From positions 1-64,000 of the forward strand of contig JAXMAB010000005.1 of assembly GCA_046350655.1 (NCBI GenBank): a stretch of DNA of 64,000 nt, read 5' to 3'. Under the pieces are notes generated by a model, which was not told the DNA's origin, made no database searches, and saw only the letters and a list, made by a program, of their open reading frames with translations. Shown here piece by piece: positions 51,059 to 60,064 of this stretch. A program made the translations under genes and the position numbers. Position 1 is the first letter of the stretch; each line of letters begins with the position of its first letter. This DNA is from JAEUHO01 sp046350655. Its GTDB lineage: Bacteria; Planctomycetota; PLA2; JAEUHO01.

Positions 51059-51358
51059 ATGCCGATCGACGACCGCAAGTTCAAGCGCCTGACGCTCGCC
51101 AACGTGGACGTCGCGCCGCTCAAGCGCGGCGTGTACGCGCTCTACGCGAAGCGCGAGCTCGTGTTCCTCGGCCACGCGGCGGGGAAGGGCGACACGCTCC
51201 GCAGCCGGCTGCGCGCGCACCTCACCGGCGCGACGAACGGGCTCACGCACTACAAGCGCGAGACCTCCATGCAGCCGAAGGCGCGCCTCAAGGCGCTCCT
51301 CGACGAATACGTCGCGGCGAACGGGCACCCGCCCGCGCAGAACGCCGCGAAGAAGTGA
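51059..51358 (+). CDS. GIY-YIG-like small protein
   Basis: 99 residues. The segment GVYALYAKRELVFLGHA followed by TLRSRLRAHLTGA has the spacing of a GIY-YIG nuclease: GVY for GIY, FLG for YIG, then the conserved Arg region. The usual catalytic Glu is not evident, and the domain is short, so it may bind rather than cut DNA. It ends in a basic tail (NAAKK). Lies behind the RRM gene and its hairpins. Unassigned role. Confidence 0.6.
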   Translation: MPIDDRKFKRLTLANVDVAPLKRGVYALYAKRELVFLGHAAGKGDTLRSRLRAHLTGATNGLTHYKRETSMQPKARLKALLDEYVAANGHPPAQNAAKK

Positions 51359-51378
51359 CCGCGTAGCCCCCGCGCGGG

Positions 51379-51418
51379 GACGCGAGGCCCGGCCCGCCGC
51401 GGGACCGCGAGGCCCGGT
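51379..51418 (+). repeat. Tandem pair of the dispersed GCGAGGCCCGG repeat (family reference entry)
   Basis: Copies at 51379-51392 (GACGCGAGGCCCGGCC) and 51402-51420 (GGGACCGCGAGGCCCGGTCC; GGACCG and CGGTCC can pair). Other exact copies: 3254-3264, 14091-14102, 22888-22898 (complement), 23998-24008, 31431-31441, 31585-31595, 33496-33506 (complement), 35997-36007, 40088-40098 (complement), 61753-61763 (complement), 63020-63032. Variants: 22424, 28786, 47758, 47790, 58543. All exact copies are intergenic. Flanks fall into two types, GACCGCGAGG and (T/G)ACGCGAGG. Confidence 0.75.
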
Positions 51419-51574
51419 CCGTCGCGGGTCGCGCGCAGGGAACCGCCCGGACGCCTCGCGCGGTCCGCCGCGGCCCCGGCGACGATGGGGTCGTGACGCC
51501 CGACGTCCCGCCCCCCGCCGCGCCGCCCCCCGCCGCGCCGCCGGCCGACGCGCGCGCCGCGCGACCCGCGGCCC

Positions 51575-53266
51575 GTGCTCGTGACCGGCGCCACCGGGTA
51601 CGTGGGCGGCCGCCTCGTGCCGCGCCTGCTCGAGGCCGGGCATCGCGTGCGCGCGCTCGCGCGCGACCCCCGCAAGCTCGCCGGCCGCGCCTGGAGCGCC
51701 GACCCGGGCCTCGAGATCGCGGCGGGCGACGTGCTCGACGAAGCCTCCCTCGCGGCGGCGTGCCGCGGCTGCCGCGCGGCCTACTGGCTCGTCCACTCGA
51801 TGGACGCGCGCCACGCGGACTTCGCCGAGGCCGACCGTCGGGCCGCCGCGGCGATGGCGCGGGCCGCCGCCGAGGCGGGCCTCGAGCGGATCGTGTACCT
51901 CGGCGGCCTCGGCGAGGACGGCCCCGACCTGTCGCCGCACCTGCGCTCGCGCGCCGAGGTGGCGCGCGTCCTCGCGTCGGGGCCCGTGCCCGTGACGACG
52001 CTGCGCGCGGGGATGATCCTCGGGTCGGGCAGCGCGTCGTTCGAGATCCTGCGCTACCTCGTGGACCGCCTGCCCGCCATGGTGACGCCGCGCTGGGTCG
52101 GCACGCCGTGCCAGCCCGTCGCGATCCGCGACGTGCTCGGCTGGCTGGTCGGCGTGCTCGACGCGCCGGCCGCGGCGGGCCGCACGTTCGACGTGGGCGG
52201 CCCCGAGGTGCTCACGTACCGGCGGCTCATGGAGGTCTACGCCGAGGAGGCCGGGCTCCCGCGCCGGTGGATCGTCCCCGTGCCGATCCTCTCGCCGCGG
52301 CTCTCGTCGTACTGGATCCACCTGGTCACGCCGGTCCCCGCCGCGCTCGCGCGCCCGCTCGCGGAGGGGCTCCGCAACCCCGTCGTCGCCCACGACGACG
52401 CGCTGCGCACGCTGCTGCCGCGCGACCTCCTGACCCCGCGCGAGGCGATCCGCCTCGCGCTCGAGCGGTTCCGCCACGACGCGACGGAGACGCACTGGAC
52501 CGACGCGGGGCGCCTCCCCGCGGCGGAGTGGAGCGACCCCGACGACCCGGCGTGGGCCGGCGGCACCGTGCGCGAGGACGTGCGCCGCGTCGTCGTCGCG
52601 GCGCCCATCGAGCGCGCGTGGGCGCCGGTCGCGCGGATCGGCGGGCGCACGGGCTGGTACCACGCGGACGGCCTCTGGGCCCTGCGCGGCCGCCTCGACC
52701 GGCTCGTCGGCGGCGTGGGGCTGCGCCGCGGGCGGCGCCATCCCGTGGACCTGCGCGTCGGCGACGCGCTCGACTTCTGGCGCGTCGTCGAGGTGGACCC
52801 GCCCCGCCGGCTGCGGCTCGTGGCCGAGATGCGCCTGCCGGGCCGCGCGACGCTCTCGATCGACCTGCGCGCGCTCGACGCCGGGCGCACCGAGATCGTC
52901 TCGACGGCGCGGTTCGCGCCGCGCGGCCTCCTGGGCCTCGCGTACTGGACGGCCGTGGCCCCGATGCACCACGGCGTCTTCCACGGGCTCTTGAAGGGGC
53001 TCGCGAAGGCCGCGCGGGCGCGCGTGCTCGAGGGCCCCGAGGTCGTGCGCGTCCCGCGGCGCGCGAGGCCTCGCGCGGCGGCGGGCGCCCGCGCGCTGAC
53101 GGCCGCGGCCGCGACGCCGGGATGCGACGCCGGGATGCGACGGAAGCGTTGCATCGCGCGCGGTCCACGCGACGCGGGCCCGGGACCCCGCGACGCGCGC
53201 ACCCTCCGCGGGGTTCAATGGCGCGGGGTCGCGCGACGCGCGCGCAGGTCGAGGGGAGCGCCCCCG
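51575..53266 (+). CDS. NAD(P)-binding epimerase/reductase with C-terminal DUF2867/SRPBCC-like half; no own stop codon
   Basis: The Rossmann motif VLVTGATGYVGGRLV begins at the GTG at 51575. Further extended-SDR features are AYWLVHSMD, IVYLGGLGEDG, TLRAGMILGSGSASFE and the helix TYRRLMEVYAEEAG. From about residue 330 (VREDVRRVVVAAPIERAWAP) a START/SRPBCC-like or DUF2867-type half follows, ending near GLLKGLAKAARARVLEG (about 53037). This matches the YcjX-like NAD(P)H-binding/DUF2867 proteins of bacteria. No stop codon follows: the frame stays open through about 75 low-complexity codons into the DUF1549 gene, so a fused 1105-residue product cannot be excluded. Confidence 0.75.
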
Positions 53267-54892
53267 ATGCGTGCGTCGCGCGAGGTCCCGTCGGCCGCGG
53301 CCGGCCGGCGCCGTGCCCGCGCGGTCCCGGCGCTCGCGGTCGCGGCGCTCACGCTGCTGCCGCTCGCGTCGCCGTCGGTCGCGCCGGCGCGCGCCGCGCC
53401 CGAGCCGCCCGCGGCCGCGGCGCCGTGGGCCGCCGCGTCCGCGCGCGTGGACGCGCTCGTCCGCGCGCGGCTCGACGAGCTGGGGATCGCGCCGGCCCCG
53501 CGGTGCAGCGACGAGACGTTCGTGCGCCGCGCCTACCTCGACGTGACGGGGACGCTCCCGCGCCTCGACGAGGTGCGCGCGTTCCTGCGGAACCAGAAGC
53601 CGGACCGCCGCGCCGCGCTCGTCGACGCGCTGCTCGAGCGCGAGGAGTACGCCGACTACCTCGCGATGCGCTGGTGCACGCTCCTGCGGGTCAAGTCGGA
53701 GTTCCCGATCAACCTGTGGCCGAACGCCGTCCAGGCCTACCACCGGTGGATCCGGACCCAGGTCCGCGACAACGTCCCGTGGGACCGGTTCGCGCGCGCG
53801 CTCCTCACGTCGAGCGGCAGCAACGTCCGCGTGCCCGCGGTCAACTTCTACCGCGCGGTGCAGAAGAAGGACCCGCCGACCCTCGCGCGCGCGGTGGCGC
53901 TCACCTTCCTCGGCTGCCGCGCGGAGGCCTGGGAGAAGGCGCGGCTCGACGGCCTCGCGGCGTGCCTCGCGCGCGTGGGGTGGAAGACGACGGCGGAGTG
54001 GAAGGAGGAGATCGTCTTCTTCGACGTCACGAAGCCCGGTCTGCCCTCGACGACGCTCCCGGACGGCACCGTCGTGAAGCTGCCGCCGCGGCAGGACCCG
54101 CGCGAGGTGCTCGCCGACTGGGTGGTGTCGCCGTCGAACCCGTGGTTCGCGCGGGCGATCGCGAACCGCGTCTGGTCGTGGCTGCTCGGCACCGGGATCG
54201 TGCACGAGCCCGACGACCTCCGGCCCGACAACCCGCCGTCGAACCCGGCGCTGCTCGAGCTCCTCGAGCGCGAGACGGTCGCCGGCGGCTTCGACCTGAA
54301 GCACCTCTACCGCGTGATCCTCAACTCGCAGACGTACCAGCGCGCGTCGGTGCCGACCACCGACGACCCGCGCGCGGAGGCGGCGTTCGCGCACTACCCG
54401 GTGCGCCGCCTCGAGGCCGAGGTGCTCATCGACGCCATCAACCAGGTGACCGGCACCGCCGAGGAGTACACGAGCAAGATCCCGGAGCCGTTCACCTTCA
54501 TGCCCGAGGGGCAGCGCTCGATCGCGCTGGCCGACGCCAGCGTGTCGAGCCCGTTCCTCGAGCTCTTCGGCCGCTCCGCGCGGGTGACGGGCCTCGAGTC
54601 GGAGCAGCGCGCCGCGCTGCCGACGGTGGCGCAGCGCCTCCACCTGCTCAACTCGACGCACCTGCGGCGCAAGCTCGAGCAGGGCCCGAACATGGCGGCG
54701 ATGCTGAAGCCGACGGCGTGGCCCCGCGACACGTACGACACGCTGTACCTCACGATCCTGTCGCGGTACCCCACCGCGGCCGAGCTCGAGGCCGTCCGCG
54801 CGTACCAGGACGACGTCGGCGGCCTCGCGCGGGCCGGGACGGACCTCGCGTGGGCGCTGATCAACGGCGCCGAGTTCCAGTGCCGCCACTGA
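53267..54892 (+). CDS. Exported DUF1549/DUF1553 protein
   Basis: 541 residues from the ATG at 53267, supported by GGGGAG 13 bases upstream and a following signal peptide (VPALAVAALTLLPLASPSVAPARA). DUF1549 at about 60-200: CSDETFVRRAYLDVTGTLPRLDEVRAFL, VRDNVPWDRFARALLTSSGS. DUF1553 from about 285: ADWVVSPSNPWFARAIANRVWS, RVILNSQTYQRAS, VRRLEAEVLIDAINQVTG and LYLTILSRYPTAAEL. These paired domains belong to the planctomycete polysaccharide-related exported protein family; no heme motif is present here. First gene of a three-gene cassette, and in frame with the SDR gene upstream. Confidence 0.88.
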   Translation: MRASREVPSAAAGRRRARAVPALAVAALTLLPLASPSVAPARAAPEPPAAAAPWAAASARVDALVRARLDELGIAPAPRCSDETFVRRAYLDVTGTLPRLDEVRAFLRNQKPDRRAALVDALLEREEYADYLAMRWCTLLRVKSEFPINLWPNAVQAYHRWIRTQVRDNVPWDRFARALLTSSGSNVRVPAVNFYRAVQKKDPPTLARAVALTFLGCRAEAWEKARLDGLAACLARVGWKTTAEWKEEIVFFDVTKPGLPSTTLPDGTVVKLPPRQDPREVLADWVVSPSNPWFARAIANRVWSWLLGTGIVHEPDDLRPDNPPSNPALLELLERETVAGGFDLKHLYRVILNSQTYQRASVPTTDDPRAEAAFAHYPVRRLEAEVLIDAINQVTGTAEEYTSKIPEPFTFMPEGQRSIALADASVSSPFLELFGRSARVTGLESEQRAALPTVAQRLHLLNSTHLRRKLEQGPNMAAMLKPTAWPRDTYDTLYLTILSRYPTAAELEAVRAYQDDVGGLARAGTDLAWALINGAEFQCRH

Positions 54893-54909
54893 CGCCGGAG
54901 GACCCGACG

Positions 54910-56238
54910 ATGCGCACCGCCCCCACCCGTCGCGCCGTGCTGCGGACCGGGCTCGCCGGCGCCGCCGCGTGCCTGCTCGGCGACCACGCCGCCGTCCGCG
55001 CGTGGGCCGGCGGGCCTCGCGTGACGGCGGGGAAGGCCCGGTCCGTCGTCCAGATCTGGATGTGGGGCGGCCCCAGCCACCTCGACACGTTCGACCCGAA
55101 GCCCGAGGCGGGCAGCGCCTACGCGGGCCCGCTGACGCGGCCCGTCGAGACCAACGTGCCGGGGATGCGGATCTCGGAGCTCCTGCCCCTGCTCGCGAAG
55201 CAGGGCGACAAGTACGCGCTGATCCGCAGCATGACCCACGGCAACTTCGGCCACGAGACGGCCGCCTACATGGTGCAGACGGGCCGCAAGCCCGGCGAGC
55301 GGATCGTCTACCCGACCGTCGGCGCGGTCGTGGCGCACTTCCGCGGCGAGACCGCCGACGACGCGGCGCGCCTGCCCCCCTACGTGGTGCTCACGGAGCC
55401 GCAGGGGCGGTTCGACGAGGCGGGGTTCCTCGGCACGCGCTACCGGCCGTTCGCGACGGGCGGCGACCCGTCGCAGCCGCGTTTCCTCGTCGAGGGCATC
55501 GTCGCGGCGGGCATCACCGAGGCGCAGCAGCGCGAGCGCCGGGCGCTGCTCGACCGGCTCGACGTGCTGCGCCGCGCCGTCCCGTCGAACCCCGCGGTGC
55601 GGGCGCTCGCGCGGTCCGAGGAGCAGGCGTACGAGCTGATCCTCGGCGCCGGCGCGCGCACGTTCGACCTCTCGACCGAGCCCGACGCGCTGCGCGACCG
55701 GTACGGGCGCACGAAGTTCGGCCAGTCGTGCCTCGTCGCGCGCCGCCTGGTCGAGCAGGGCGTGCCGTACGTGACGATCAACTACGCGGGCTGGGACACC
55801 CACAAGGACAACTTCCCGGAGATGCGCCGCAAGCTCCCCGAGCTCGACCGCGGCCTCGCGACGCTCCTCGAGGACCTCGCCGACCGCGGCCTGCTCGCGA
55901 GCACCATCGTCTGGTGCGGCGGCGAGTTCGGCCGCACGCCGAAGGTCGACACCGAGGCGCCGTGGAACGGCGGCCGCGGCCACTGGGGGAAGGTGTTCTC
56001 GACGCTCGTCGCGGGCGGCGGCTTCAAGGGCGGCCGCGTCGTCGGCGCGTCGGACGCGAAGGGCGAGGAGGTCAGGACGCGGCCGGTGTACCCGCGCGAC
56101 CTCATCGCGAGCATGTACAGGCTGCTCGGCATCGAGCCCGACGCGCGGCTCCCCCACCCCGAGGGCGCCGAGACCTTCGCGCTGCCCACCGCGGCCGACG
56201 ACGTCCCGTCGGGCGGGATCCTCAAGGAGCTGCTGTGA
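54910..56238 (+). CDS. DUF1501 Tat-exported protein
   Basis: 442 residues. Twin-arginine leader TRRAVLRTGLAGAAACLLG. Core features of DUF1501: VVQIWMWGGPSHLDTFDPKP, IRSMTHGNFGHETAAYM, GVPYVTINYAGWDTHKDNF and GGEFGRTPKVD; these suggest an alkaline-phosphatase/sulfatase-like fold. It follows the DUF1549/DUF1553 gene by 17 bp and overlaps the next gene as GTGA. The co-occurrence of DUF1549, DUF1553 and DUF1501 is a hallmark of Planctomycetota. Biochemical role not established. Confidence 0.9.
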   Translation: MRTAPTRRAVLRTGLAGAAACLLGDHAAVRAWAGGPRVTAGKARSVVQIWMWGGPSHLDTFDPKPEAGSAYAGPLTRPVETNVPGMRISELLPLLAKQGDKYALIRSMTHGNFGHETAAYMVQTGRKPGERIVYPTVGAVVAHFRGETADDAARLPPYVVLTEPQGRFDEAGFLGTRYRPFATGGDPSQPRFLVEGIVAAGITEAQQRERRALLDRLDVLRRAVPSNPAVRALARSEEQAYELILGAGARTFDLSTEPDALRDRYGRTKFGQSCLVARRLVEQGVPYVTINYAGWDTHKDNFPEMRRKLPELDRGLATLLEDLADRGLLASTIVWCGGEFGRTPKVDTEAPWNGGRGHWGKVFSTLVAGGGFKGGRVVGASDAKGEEVRTRPVYPRDLIASMYRLLGIEPDARLPHPEGAETFALPTAADDVPSGGILKELL

Positions 56239-58484
56239 GCCGCGCGCGCGCCGGCGGGACGCGCCGCGCCGCCGCGGCGGTCGCGCTGCTGGCGCTCGCG
56301 TGCGCCGCGGCCCCGCGCGCGGCCGCCGACGGCCCGCACGCCGGGTACGTGTTCCCCGCGGGCGGGCGCCAGGGGACGACGTTCGAGGTGACGGTCGCGG
56401 GGCAGTACCTCAAGGACACGGTGGCCGCGCACGTGTCCGGCACGGGCGTCACCGCGAAGGTGCTCGCCGAGGAGCGGCCGCTGACCCCGAAGGAGGAGGA
56501 CGAGCTGCGCAAGGCCCTGGAGGCGTTCCAGGCGAAGCGGCGCGCGCCCGGCGGCGTCACCGCCGACGAGGTGAAGGCCGCCGAGGCGACGCGCCGGCGG
56601 CTGCAGCGGTTCGGCCGCCCCCCCGCCAACCCGTCCATCGGCGAGTTCGTCACGCTGGAGGTCGCGGTCGACGCGGCCGCGGCGCCGGGCCGGCGCGAGC
56701 TGCGGCTCGCGACCCAGGCGGGCCTCACGAACCCCGTCGTGTTCGAGGTCGGGACGCTGCCGGAGGTGAGCGAGGCCGCGTGGGAGAGCGTCGGCGGCCC
56801 CGCGGGCCTCGCGCCCGACCGCGAGGCGAAGGGCCGCGAGACCCGCGTCACGCTCCCCGTGACGCTCAACGGCCAGATCCCGCCCGGCGGCATGGACCGC
56901 TACCGCTTCCGCGCCGAGCAGGGGATGCCCCTCGTCGTGGTCGTGCGCGCGCGCGAGCTGATCCCGTACATCGCCGACGCGGTGCCCGGCTGGTTCCAGG
57001 CGACGGTCGCGTTGTACGACGCCAAGGGCCGCGAGCTCGCCTTCAGCGACGACTACCGCTTCCACCCCGACCCCGTCCTCTTCTTCCGCATCCCCGCGAC
57101 GGGCGAGTACGTGCTCGAGGTGAAGGACGCGCTCTTCCGGGGCCGCGAGGACTTCGTCTACCGCATCTCCGCGGGCGAGCTGCCGTTCGTGACCGCGGTC
57201 TTCCCCCTCGGCGGCCGGGTCGGCACCGAGACGTCCCTCCTCGCCTCGGGGTGGAACCTCCCGTTCCGCACCGTGGCCCTCGACCTCCGGACGGTGGAGC
57301 CGGGCGTGCACGTCGTGCCCGACCCGCGCGTCGCCAACCCCGTGCCCTACGCCGCCGACACGCTCCCCGAGGTGGCCGAGGAGGAGCCCGACGACGAGGC
57401 CGGCCAGCTCGTCCCGCGGCCGGTCGTCGTCAACGGCCGCATCGACGCGCCCGGCGACGTCGACGTCTTCCGGTTCAACGCCTCGGCGGGCGAGCGCATC
57501 GTCGCGGAGGTCCTCGCGCGACGGCTCGACTCGCCCCTCGACGCGCGCCTCGTGGTGACGGACGCCTACGGCAAGCAGGTCGCGCTCAACGACGACCACG
57601 AGGACAAGGGCGCGGGCCTCGACACGCACCACGCCGACGCGTACGTCGCGTTCACCGTCCGGACGAGCGGCGTGTGCCGCGTGACGCTCGAGGACGCGCA
57701 GCACGCCGGCGGCCCCGCGCACGCGTACCGCCTCCGGATCGGCCCCCCGCGCCACGACTTCGAGCTCCGCGTCACGCCCTCGACGCTCAACCTGCGCGCG
57801 GGCGCGAGCGTCCCCCTCACGGTCCACGCCCTGCGCCGCGACGGCTTCGACGGCGAGATCGAGGTGGTGCTCCGCGACGCGCCGAAGGGCTTCACGCTCA
57901 CGGGCGACCCCATCGCGAAGGGGGCCGACCGCGGCCGCTACACGCTGGACGCGCCGACCTCCGTCGCCGACGGGATGTTCACGCTGCGCGTCGAGGGGCG
58001 CGCGCGGCTCCACGGGCGCGTCGCGGTCCGCGAGGCGGTCCCCGCCGACGACATGATGCAGGCCTTCATCTACCGCCACCTCGTGCCCGCGCAGCAGCTC
58101 GTGGGCGCGGTCGTCGGGCGGCTGCGGGCCCCGGGCGCGACGCGGTACGTCTCCGAGGTCCCGGTGCGCATCCCGGCCGGCGGCACGGCGAAGGTCGAGG
58201 TGAGCCTCGCGCGGCTCCCCCCGAACGTCGGCAACCTCGAGTTCGTCCTCGACGCGCCGCCCGACGGCATCACGCTGAAGGGCGTCCGCGCGCTCCCGGA
58301 CACGACCGAGCTGGTCCTCGCCGCCGACCCCGCGAAGGTGAAGCCCGGCGTCCGCGGCAGCCTCATCGTGAACCTCTCGGGCGAGCGCACCGCGACCGCC
58401 GGCGCCGCGGCGCCCGCCGCCGCGCGCCGCCGCGTCGCCCTCGGCGTGCTGCCCGCGCTGCCGTTCGAGGTCGTGCGCCCCTGA
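56235..58484 (+). CDS. Exported PPC-domain protein, third gene of the cassette
   Basis: 749 residues from the GTG overlapping the DUF1501 stop. Signal peptide (AVALLALACAAAPRAAA). GYVFPAGGRQGTTFEVTVAG is an N-terminal strand-rich module. Two bacterial pre-peptidase C-terminal (PPC) modules are visible: PVTLNGQIPPGGMDRYRFRA to ATGEYVLEVKDALF, and VVVNGRIDAPGDVDVFRFNA to SGVCRVTLEDAQH. C-terminal modules are Ig-like. A periplasmic or surface polymer-binding protein that probably works with its two operon partners. Confidence 0.85.
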   Translation: MSRARAGGTRRAAAAVALLALACAAAPRAAADGPHAGYVFPAGGRQGTTFEVTVAGQYLKDTVAAHVSGTGVTAKVLAEERPLTPKEEDELRKALEAFQAKRRAPGGVTADEVKAAEATRRRLQRFGRPPANPSIGEFVTLEVAVDAAAAPGRRELRLATQAGLTNPVVFEVGTLPEVSEAAWESVGGPAGLAPDREAKGRETRVTLPVTLNGQIPPGGMDRYRFRAEQGMPLVVVVRARELIPYIADAVPGWFQATVALYDAKGRELAFSDDYRFHPDPVLFFRIPATGEYVLEVKDALFRGREDFVYRISAGELPFVTAVFPLGGRVGTETSLLASGWNLPFRTVALDLRTVEPGVHVVPDPRVANPVPYAADTLPEVAEEEPDDEAGQLVPRPVVVNGRIDAPGDVDVFRFNASAGERIVAEVLARRLDSPLDARLVVTDAYGKQVALNDDHEDKGAGLDTHHADAYVAFTVRTSGVCRVTLEDAQHAGGPAHAYRLRIGPPRHDFELRVTPSTLNLRAGASVPLTVHALRRDGFDGEIEVVLRDAPKGFTLTGDPIAKGADRGRYTLDAPTSVADGMFTLRVEGRARLHGRVAVREAVPADDMMQAFIYRHLVPAQQLVGAVVGRLRAPGATRYVSEVPVRIPAGGTAKVEVSLARLPPNVGNLEFVLDAPPDGITLKGVRALPDTTELVLAADPAKVKPGVRGSLIVNLSGERTATAGAAAPAAARRRVALGVLPALPFEVVRP

Positions 58485-58564
58485 GGGGCGACGGCGCCGC
58501 GGCTGCGTTCCCGGCCGAATCCTCGCGGTCGCCGCCCCCGACCCGAGGCCCGGTGCGCGCCGCG

Positions 58565-59788
58565 TCAGCCGCGCCGCACGCGCACCCGGCCCACGATGGC
58601 CGCCAGGGCCTCGCGCACGGTCTCCGTCCGCGGCGCGCGGACGAGGACGTGGCCCTCGCCCTCGTAGCCCTCGGCGACGGCCTGGCCCACGCGCGGCGGG
58701 TTCACCTCGACGACGACGTCGCCGAGCTCCGCCACGACCTCGTCGAGCCCGGTCACCGCCGCGACGCGCGTCCCCTGCCCCTGGCTGCGCAGGAACGCCG
58801 CGCCCGCGGCGGCCGTGCGGCGCGGCGGGTCGAACGTCTCGTGGACCACCAGGCGCACCCACGCCGGGATCATGTCGACGCCGTGCGTGAGCGACATCAT
58901 CGGCATGATGTGGACGCCCGGCGGCCGCGCGCCGACCTCGGAGACGACCGCCGAGCCGTCGGCGCGGCGGAACCACTCCATGTGCGTGAGGCCCGTGCCC
59001 ATGCCGAGGGCCGCGAGCGCCGCGAGGCCCGTCGGCACGAACGCGGCGAAGTCCGGCGCGTCCTCCTCGCGGGGCAGCAGCACGCAGTACTGGATCCACG
59101 GGTTCTCGAGCACCGTCAGCGGGCCCGGCAGGTACCGCGTCCCGGACCACCAGACCGGCCGGCCGCGCACCGAGACCGTCTCGAAGGTGAGCTCGTCGCC
59201 GGTCACGAACTCCTCGGCCTGGACGGGCCGCGCGGGCGCCGGCGCGAGCGCCGCGAGCGCCTCCTCGAGGCCGGCCGCGTCGCGCACGCGATAGGTCGCC
59301 TTCGCGCCGAGGCCGTCCGGCGGCTTCACGACGACGGGGAACCCCACCTCGCGCACGAACGCGCGGCCGTCGGCGGCGCTCGCGAGCAGCCGGGAGCGCG
59401 CGACCGGGACGCCCGCGGCGCGCAGCACCTCCTTCATCCGCGCCTTGTCGCGGAACCCGCGCACCGTCTCCGCCGACATCCCCGGGACGCCCGCGAGGTC
59501 GCGGGCGCGCGCGACGGGCGCCTGCAGCTGCTCGAGGACGCCGAACAGCCGGTCCACGGGCCCCACCTCGGCGGCCAGCGATCGGCACGCGCCCGCCAGC
59601 GCGTCGGCGTCGAGGGCGTCGGCGACGCGGCGGTGCCCGGCGAGGCCCGCGCGGACGTCCGGCGGCAGCCGCTCGACGTCGTCCTGCGTGATCACGCAGG
59701 GCCGCGCGCCCTCGAGCGCGACCAGCGCGCGGACGTAGCGGACCGTGTTCTCCTGGAAGAACGGCGCGACGAGCACGGCGGTGAGCAT
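58565..59788 (-). CDS. ATP-grasp enzyme
   Basis: 407 residues. ATP-grasp core at about 115-310: VRGFRDKARMKEVLRAAGVP, PVVVKPPDGLGAKATYRV (the lysine and glycine loop), EEFVTGDELTFETVS and GTGLTHMEWFRRADGSAVVSEVGARPPG (metal ligands). N-terminal domain begins VAPFFQENTVRYVRAL. It would join a carboxylate to an amine, as in biotin carboxylase or peptide ligases; the substrate is not readable. Stands alone, divergent from a small membrane gene by 69 bp. Confidence 0.85.
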   Translation of the reverse strand: MLTAVLVAPFFQENTVRYVRALVALEGARPCVITQDDVERLPPDVRAGLAGHRRVADALDADALAGACRSLAAEVGPVDRLFGVLEQLQAPVARARDLAGVPGMSAETVRGFRDKARMKEVLRAAGVPVARSRLLASAADGRAFVREVGFPVVVKPPDGLGAKATYRVRDAAGLEEALAALAPAPARPVQAEEFVTGDELTFETVSVRGRPVWWSGTRYLPGPLTVLENPWIQYCVLLPREEDAPDFAAFVPTGLAALAALGMGTGLTHMEWFRRADGSAVVSEVGARPPGVHIMPMMSLTHGVDMIPAWVRLVVHETFDPPRRTAAAGAAFLRSQGQGTRVAAVTGLDEVVAELGDVVVEVNPPRVGQAVAEGYEGEGHVLVRAPRTETVREALAAIVGRVRVRRG

Positions 59789-59857
59789 GGCGCCCGTCCT
59801 ACCCGAGCGGCGGTCCCGGGGGAAGGGGCCGGCGCGCGACGCCGGTACGATCGACCG

Positions 59858-60040
59858 GTGCCGTCGTCCGCCCGACCCGACCCGCCGCCCACGCCCCGCC
59901 GCCGCGGCCGCGGCGACCTCGTCGCGCTCGCCGTGCTCGGCGGCTTCGTCGCGCTGCGCCTCCTGCTCGGGGGCGGGGCGGGCGAGTGGGTCGTGATCGG
60001 CGTCGTCGCCGCGCTCCTCTTCCTGCGCCCGCGGCGCTGA
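59858..60040 (+). CDS. Small membrane protein, 60 residues
   Basis: From the GTG at 59858: a polar, proline/arginine-rich start (RPDPPPTPRRRGRGD), one hydrophobic helix (LVALAVLGGFVALRLLLGG), a short break and a second hydrophobic run (WVVIGVVAALLFL) ending in RPRR. Codon use agrees with neighbours. No family recognised; convergent with the CoA-transferase gene 24 bp away. Confidence 0.5.
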   Translation: MPSSARPDPPPTPRRRGRGDLVALAVLGGFVALRLLLGGGAGEWVVIGVVAALLFLRPRR

Positions 60041-60064
60041 CGCGCCGCGCGCCGCCGGGCCGCG

